NCBI RefSeq assembly: GCF_030504985.1
Contig: NZ_JASERU010000007.1
Coordinates: forward strand, 142,521-206,520
Reading direction: 5' to 3'
Length of the DNA stretch: 64,000 bases
Source of the DNA: Fulvimonas sp. R45
GTDB lineage: Bacteria > Pseudomonadota > Gammaproteobacteria > Xanthomonadales > Rhodanobacteraceae
Positions 63,915 to 64,000 of this stretch are shown here, in pieces. Each line of letters starts with the position of its first letter. The stretch's first letter is position 1. Below the pieces are notes generated by a model. The model worked only from the letters and a program-made list of their open reading frames with translations. It had not been told where the DNA came from and did no database searches. The translations under genes and the position numbers were made by a program.

Positions 63915-64000
63915 ATGGACGCCTCCCGGCCTGGCAAGAGCCGCTTGGATGAGATGGAAGCCAGCGAGCAGCAGTCTTATATCCGGCCTGTGATGCAGGC
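63915..64000 (+). CDS. Possible start of a gene running off the right edge
   Basis: An ATG 9 bp after the previous stop opens a frame that stays open to the window end (MDASRPGKSRLDEMEASEQQ and beyond). There is no clear Shine-Dalgarno sequence, and the local GC is lower than in its neighbours. It is too short to identify. Confidence 0.35.
   Translation, partial: MDASRPGKSRLDEMEASEQQSYIRPVMQ

Overview
The window is about 64 kb of very GC-rich chromosomal DNA, almost fully coding. No rRNA, tRNA, CRISPR array, insertion sequence or prophage was recognised. The gene set (HrpB, YadGH, Tat operon, EngB next to cytochrome c4 and DsbA-like lipoproteins, MidA, several TonB-dependent receptors, CRP/Clp-like sites) points to a gammaproteobacterium of the order Xanthomonadales/Lysobacterales, most likely family Rhodanobacteraceae. 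That placement is inferred from gene content and GC, not from a marker phylogeny.

Layout, 1-14.8 kb: the 3' end of hrpB; a SIMPL-domain protein; an ArsR-type regulator; a secreted sedolisin (S53) protease with PKD and P domains; a cell-surface signalling cassette (ECF sigma, FecR-type anti-sigma, STN-bearing TonB-dependent receptor) followed by a small secreted PraB-like protein; a YadG/YadH ABC exporter divergent from a ferredoxin-NADP reductase.

14.8-21.5 kb: a chaperone-usher fimbrial operon on the minus strand (major subunit, chaperone, usher, tip adhesin), with a small fimbrial-like gene converging on it. CRP/Clp-like sites lie upstream of both fimbrial transcription units, and a strong hairpin separates the subunit gene from the chaperone gene.

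21.4-27.9 kb: a compact nine-gene plus-strand operon behind two identical 18-bp palindromes. It encodes two alpha/beta hydrolases, three small membrane proteins sharing a D-E-L-x-x-R motif, a 64-residue XRE regulator, a small exported protein and a NatA/NatB-type ABC exporter. This is the best candidate for an undescribed system.

27.9-46.4 kb: mostly housekeeping. An alpha/beta hydrolase with hemH, a SYLF protein, tatABC, an S41 protease and envC; then a large TonB-dependent receptor, a tandem methylglyoxal-synthase-like protein, NRDE, GFA, YchJ, SHOCT, NnrU and HutD proteins, dinG flanked by dispersed palindromes, a pteridine-reductase-like SDR and an EcsC-like protein.

46.4-64 kb: a TonB-dependent receptor behind a Zur-box-like palindrome; MidA methyltransferase with VanZ; cca; a cold-shock/excalibur fusion; an NDUFA9-like protein with soluble lytic transglycosylase; a GH17-like membrane enzyme; an endonuclease/phosphatase-fold protein; two DsbA-like lipoproteins; cytochrome c4; engB; free-methionine sulfoxide reductase; a TMEM175-like channel; bioD; and two small or partial genes at the right edge.

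Coordinates and starts were set by eye from Shine-Dalgarno spacing, overlap with neighbours and remembered family N-termini. No similarity search was run, so family names rest on motif recognition.
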